Assembly: GCF_009649845.1 (NCBI RefSeq)
Contig: NZ_WJIE01000031.1
Location: forward strand, 1-42,867
Reading direction: 5' to 3'
Source: Polyangium spumosum
GTDB taxonomy: Bacteria; Myxococcota_A; Polyangia; Polyangiales; Polyangiaceae
Length of the DNA: 42,867 bases
The notes below the pieces were generated by a model. The model was not told the origin of the DNA and did no database searches. It worked only from the letters and a program-made list of their open reading frames with translations. Shown here piece by piece: positions 41,144-42,867 of the stretch. A program made the translations under genes and the position numbers. Each line of letters opens with the position of its first letter. The first letter of the stretch is position 1.

Positions 41144-41541
41144 GCGACGAGGATGACGATGTCGGTGGAGAGTTTGTCCTGATTGCGGCTTACAGCCGCA
41201 GGCAGGCGCTCGAAGACGGCACGCTCGTCGACGTCACCGAGCTGGCAAAGCAGGCCGGGATCAAGGCGCCGGTGGCGCTGACGCGCTCCGTCTGGGAGAA
41301 GTACGTCGAGCTGTCGCCGGCCGCGGAGAAAGCGGGAAATGACACCACGGGCAGGCTCTGGGATGTCCTCTGGATGTTCCGCTGCGCCGCCCTGCAACAA
41401 CCGGATGAAGCTGAAATCCGGTACGAGTTGCATGTCGTCACCGACGCGATCGAACCGTCCCTCGTCGAGCTGAAGGCCATGTTTGGGCCCGGCGACGACG
41501 GTGAGGCGGTCATCACGATCCTCTTGCCTGAAGAGGATTGA
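41140..41541 (+). CDS. DUF6573-like small protein
   Basis: A 133-residue protein starting at GTG 41140, which overlaps the VWA stop (GTGA). The sequence EFVLIAAYSRRQALEDGTLVDVTELAKQAG (given here by its key parts FVLIAAYSR, DGTLVDV, AGIKAPVALT) matches a short alpha/beta family common in phages and plasmids and in islands, probably DUF6573. LWDVLWMFRCAAL and ELKAMFGPGDDGE follow. Function unknown. Translational coupling to the VWA gene indicates that it belongs to the same unit. Confidence 0.65.
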   Translation: MSDEDDDVGGEFVLIAAYSRRQALEDGTLVDVTELAKQAGIKAPVALTRSVWEKYVELSPAAEKAGNDTTGRLWDVLWMFRCAALQQPDEAEIRYELHVVTDAIEPSLVELKAMFGPGDDGEAVITILLPEED

Positions 41542-41559
41542 GCGACAAACCAACAACAA

Positions 41560-41599
41560 GAATGCGGCGTGCGGTTCTTCGTGCGCCGCATTCCCTTTT
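41560..41599 (+). terminator. Hairpin GAATGCGGCG/CGCCGCATTC with CCTTTTC
   Basis: A perfect 10-bp stem (41560-41569 / 41584-41593) with a 14-base loop is followed by CCTTTTC, 18 bases after the stop of the preceding gene. The next gene's AGGGAG ribosome site begins at 41601, right after the T-rich part. Confidence 0.6.
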
Positions 41600-41610
41600 C
41601 AGGGAGACAC

Positions 41611-41949
41611 ATGTCGTCCAAGCAGTCGCCCACGAAGACCGCGGAGACCGAGGATCAGGACCGCGTGGAGGAGTGCATGGCCTCGTTCGCGCTCGCCAGC
41701 GACGGGCACGTCTACATCCACGAGGACGAGCTGCCCGCCGACAAGCGGCGCGGTCGGAAGGAGTGGCGGGGCGTGAGGCTGACGCGCGCCGAGACGGAGT
41801 TCTTCGCCGAAGAGGTCGAGCTCATCATGCCGAACGTGGCCGTCGCGCTGCGGACCGCCATCGAGAAGGGCAAGCTCGGCAGCCAGGAGCCGCCCGAGGG
41901 CGCCGAGCCGGTGAACCCGGGGACGGGGCCGGAGTCGGGCGTCTTCTGA
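41611..41949 (+). CDS. Small hypothetical acidic protein
   Basis: A 112-residue protein from ATG 41611 with AGGGAG 4 bases upstream. An upstream in-frame ATG (41569) lies inside the hairpin and was rejected. Residues ~15-70 look folded (DRVEECMASFALASDGHVYI, LTRAETEFFAEEVELIMPNV), and the C-terminal ~30 residues are Gly/Pro/Glu-rich and probably disordered. No motif recognised; flanked on both sides by hairpin/T-tract structures. Confidence 0.6.
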   Translation: MSSKQSPTKTAETEDQDRVEECMASFALASDGHVYIHEDELPADKRRGRKEWRGVRLTRAETEFFAEEVELIMPNVAVALRTAIEKGKLGSQEPPEGAEPVNPGTGPESGVF

Positions 41950-41956
41950 TCGGACT

Positions 41957-41998
41957 GGGCCCGGGGGCATCTGCCTCCGGGCCCGCTTCTTCCTTTTC
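41957..41998 (+). terminator. Strong hairpin with T-rich tail
   Basis: GGGCCCGGGGGCA (41957-41969) pairs with TGCCTCCGGGCCC (41972-41984) over 13 bp with one G-T pair, followed by GCTTCTTCCTTTTC. It begins 8 bases after the stop of the preceding gene and is the best intrinsic terminator in the window. Confidence 0.7.
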
Positions 41999-42025
41999 AC
42001 AATCAATCGTCCGAAGGGAGTCGAT

Positions 42026-42850
42026 ATGGGGAAGCATCCCCAGTCGGAAAAGTGCCTCCGGAGTGAGGTTCTTTCCATTTCGCTCACGGGCCTCGTCGCG
42101 TCGCTCGTGAGCATCGTCGTCACGATCGAGACGGGCGCGAGCATGTTCCAGCTCATCGGTCTGGCCGAGGTGAGCCTTCGGGAAACCAGGTTGCGCGTCC
42201 TGTCCGCGCTGGCGCAAGTCGGCCTGCACATCGACGGGTACAGCATCAAGGTTCAGATCTCCCCCGCTGGCCTTCGGAACGAGGGATTCTTCGACCTGGC
42301 CATCGCGACAGCCGTAATTCTTGCCTTCGAGAAGAAGACGCTGCCGGGCACCGTCGTGCTCGGCGAGCTGTCCCTCTCGGGGGGAGTGCGACCCGTTCGC
42401 GGGGTGCTGCCGGCGTTGCGGGGTGCGGCGAGCAAGGGGATCCAGCATGCGATCGTGCCCCGTGCCAACCTCGCGGAGGCTGCGAGCGCATCGGAGTTCG
42501 ACGTGTGTGTGGCGGGGAAGTTGGATGCCGTGCAGGACTACCTGTGTGGAGCCAGCGAGCTTGAGCGCGCAAGCATTCCATTCCGACCGAAGCAGCCTGC
42601 GGCGCTCGATCTCGCGGACATGCGCGGGATGGCATCCACGCGGCGGGCAATCGAGATCGCGGCGGCAGGCCAGCACTCGATTCTCTTCATCGGCCCGCCC
42701 GGTGCTGGAATCACGATGGCCTCGCGCCGCATTCCCACGATCCGGAACGTGTCAACGCGAACGAGACAGCGCCGTCGTGAATTCTATGAGGGTGCGGCTA
42801 CAACAGCGGCAGCTCGCGCCTCGCGTCGCGGCGTCTTCGCCGCGGCGTGA
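42026..42850 (+). CDS. Shortened ComM/YifB-like (Mg-chelatase-family) protein with altered Walker A
   Basis: A 274-residue protein with AAGGGAG 5 bases upstream of ATG 42026. Residues ~20-170 match the N-terminal ChlI-like domain of YifB/ComM (VTIETGASMFQLIGLAEVSLR then FDLAIATAVILA, VVLGELSLSGGVRPVRGVLP). The start of the AAA+ domain follows, LFIGPPGAGITMASRRIPTI, where the Walker A lysine is Ile229 (codon ATC at 42710). After this, the sequence becomes a basic, low-complexity tail and ends, while true YifB/ComM continues to about 500 residues. ATP binding is unlikely. It is either a decayed copy or a purposely short family member of the module. The gene ends 17 bases before the window end. 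Confidence 0.7.
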   Translation: MGKHPQSEKCLRSEVLSISLTGLVASLVSIVVTIETGASMFQLIGLAEVSLRETRLRVLSALAQVGLHIDGYSIKVQISPAGLRNEGFFDLAIATAVILAFEKKTLPGTVVLGELSLSGGVRPVRGVLPALRGAASKGIQHAIVPRANLAEAASASEFDVCVAGKLDAVQDYLCGASELERASIPFRPKQPAALDLADMRGMASTRRAIEIAAAGQHSILFIGPPGAGITMASRRIPTIRNVSTRTRQRRREFYEGAATTAAARASRRGVFAAA

Positions 42851-42867
42851 GGCGCACTCTGGTTTCT

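Noticed and set aside
1-42867. CRISPR array or insertion sequence
   Set aside because: No regularly spaced repeats and no transposase or terminal inverted repeats were found on either strand.

Overview
The window is GC-rich DNA with tightly packed genes, strong third-position G/C bias and frequent GTG/TTG starts. A zinc-ribbon PP2C phosphatase, a LRR protein, a membrane-fused sigma factor, a CHAT protease and a MoxR/VWA pair together suggest a large-genome myxobacterium (Myxococcota, Polyangiales-like). The taxon is an inference from gene style, not from a marker gene.

Layout. (1) 1-980 is the edge of an integrated element: the C-terminal part of a tyrosine integrase, three TGAGGCCAC repeats, and the 3' half of a tRNA-Thr(CGU) without its 5' half, i.e. 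an attachment-site remnant. (2) 982-8821 is ordinary or lightly accessory: a coiled-coil protein, a beta-rich/LRR/PP2C operon, a UDG-fold protein, a B12-binding-type radical SAM enzyme, a 56-residue disordered protein missing from simple ORF calls, and a sigma factor fused to a multi-span membrane domain. A metallophosphoesterase gene is cut off after about 26 codons at ~9065, marking a junction. (3) 9270-32346, all on the minus strand, is a complete BREX type 2 (Pgl) operon in canonical order: [unknown]-pglW-[nuclease-like]-pglX-[CHAT-DAC, unknown, nuclease-like]-pglY-pglZ-brxD-brxHI. Most junctions are ATGA overlaps or gaps of a few bases. (4) 32621-35921, plus strand, holds a DEAH helicase-HNH fusion and a RadC-type JAB protein. 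(5) 35981-42850, plus strand, is a run of short genes of phage/plasmid-like style around a RavA/ViaA-like MoxR ATPase-VWA pair, ending in a shortened ComM/YifB-like protein whose Walker A lysine is isoleucine. Three junctions carry a hairpin and T-rich stretch just before the next Shine-Dalgarno.

How they fit together. PglW (NERD domain plus two kinase folds), PglX (adenine methyltransferase), PglY and BrxD (ATPases), PglZ (alkaline-phosphatase fold) and BrxHI (Lhr-like helicase) make a full BREX-2 phage-exclusion system. The most unusual content is the 4.2-kb insert between pglX and pglY. Its first gene starts directly on the pglX stop codon and encodes an N-terminal CHAT (caspase-like) protease with an intact His/Cys dyad and a C-terminal domain carrying the DGA, (G)TRH and VS(D/E) signatures of DisA-type diadenylate-cyclase domains at canonical spacing. 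It is followed by a protein of unknown fold and a PD-(D/E)XK-like protein. The insert is visibly less GC-rich than the flanking pgl genes. I read it as a cargo module, possibly a nucleotide-gated protease back-up, wired into BREX expression. That reading is inference; the domain motifs are seen directly.
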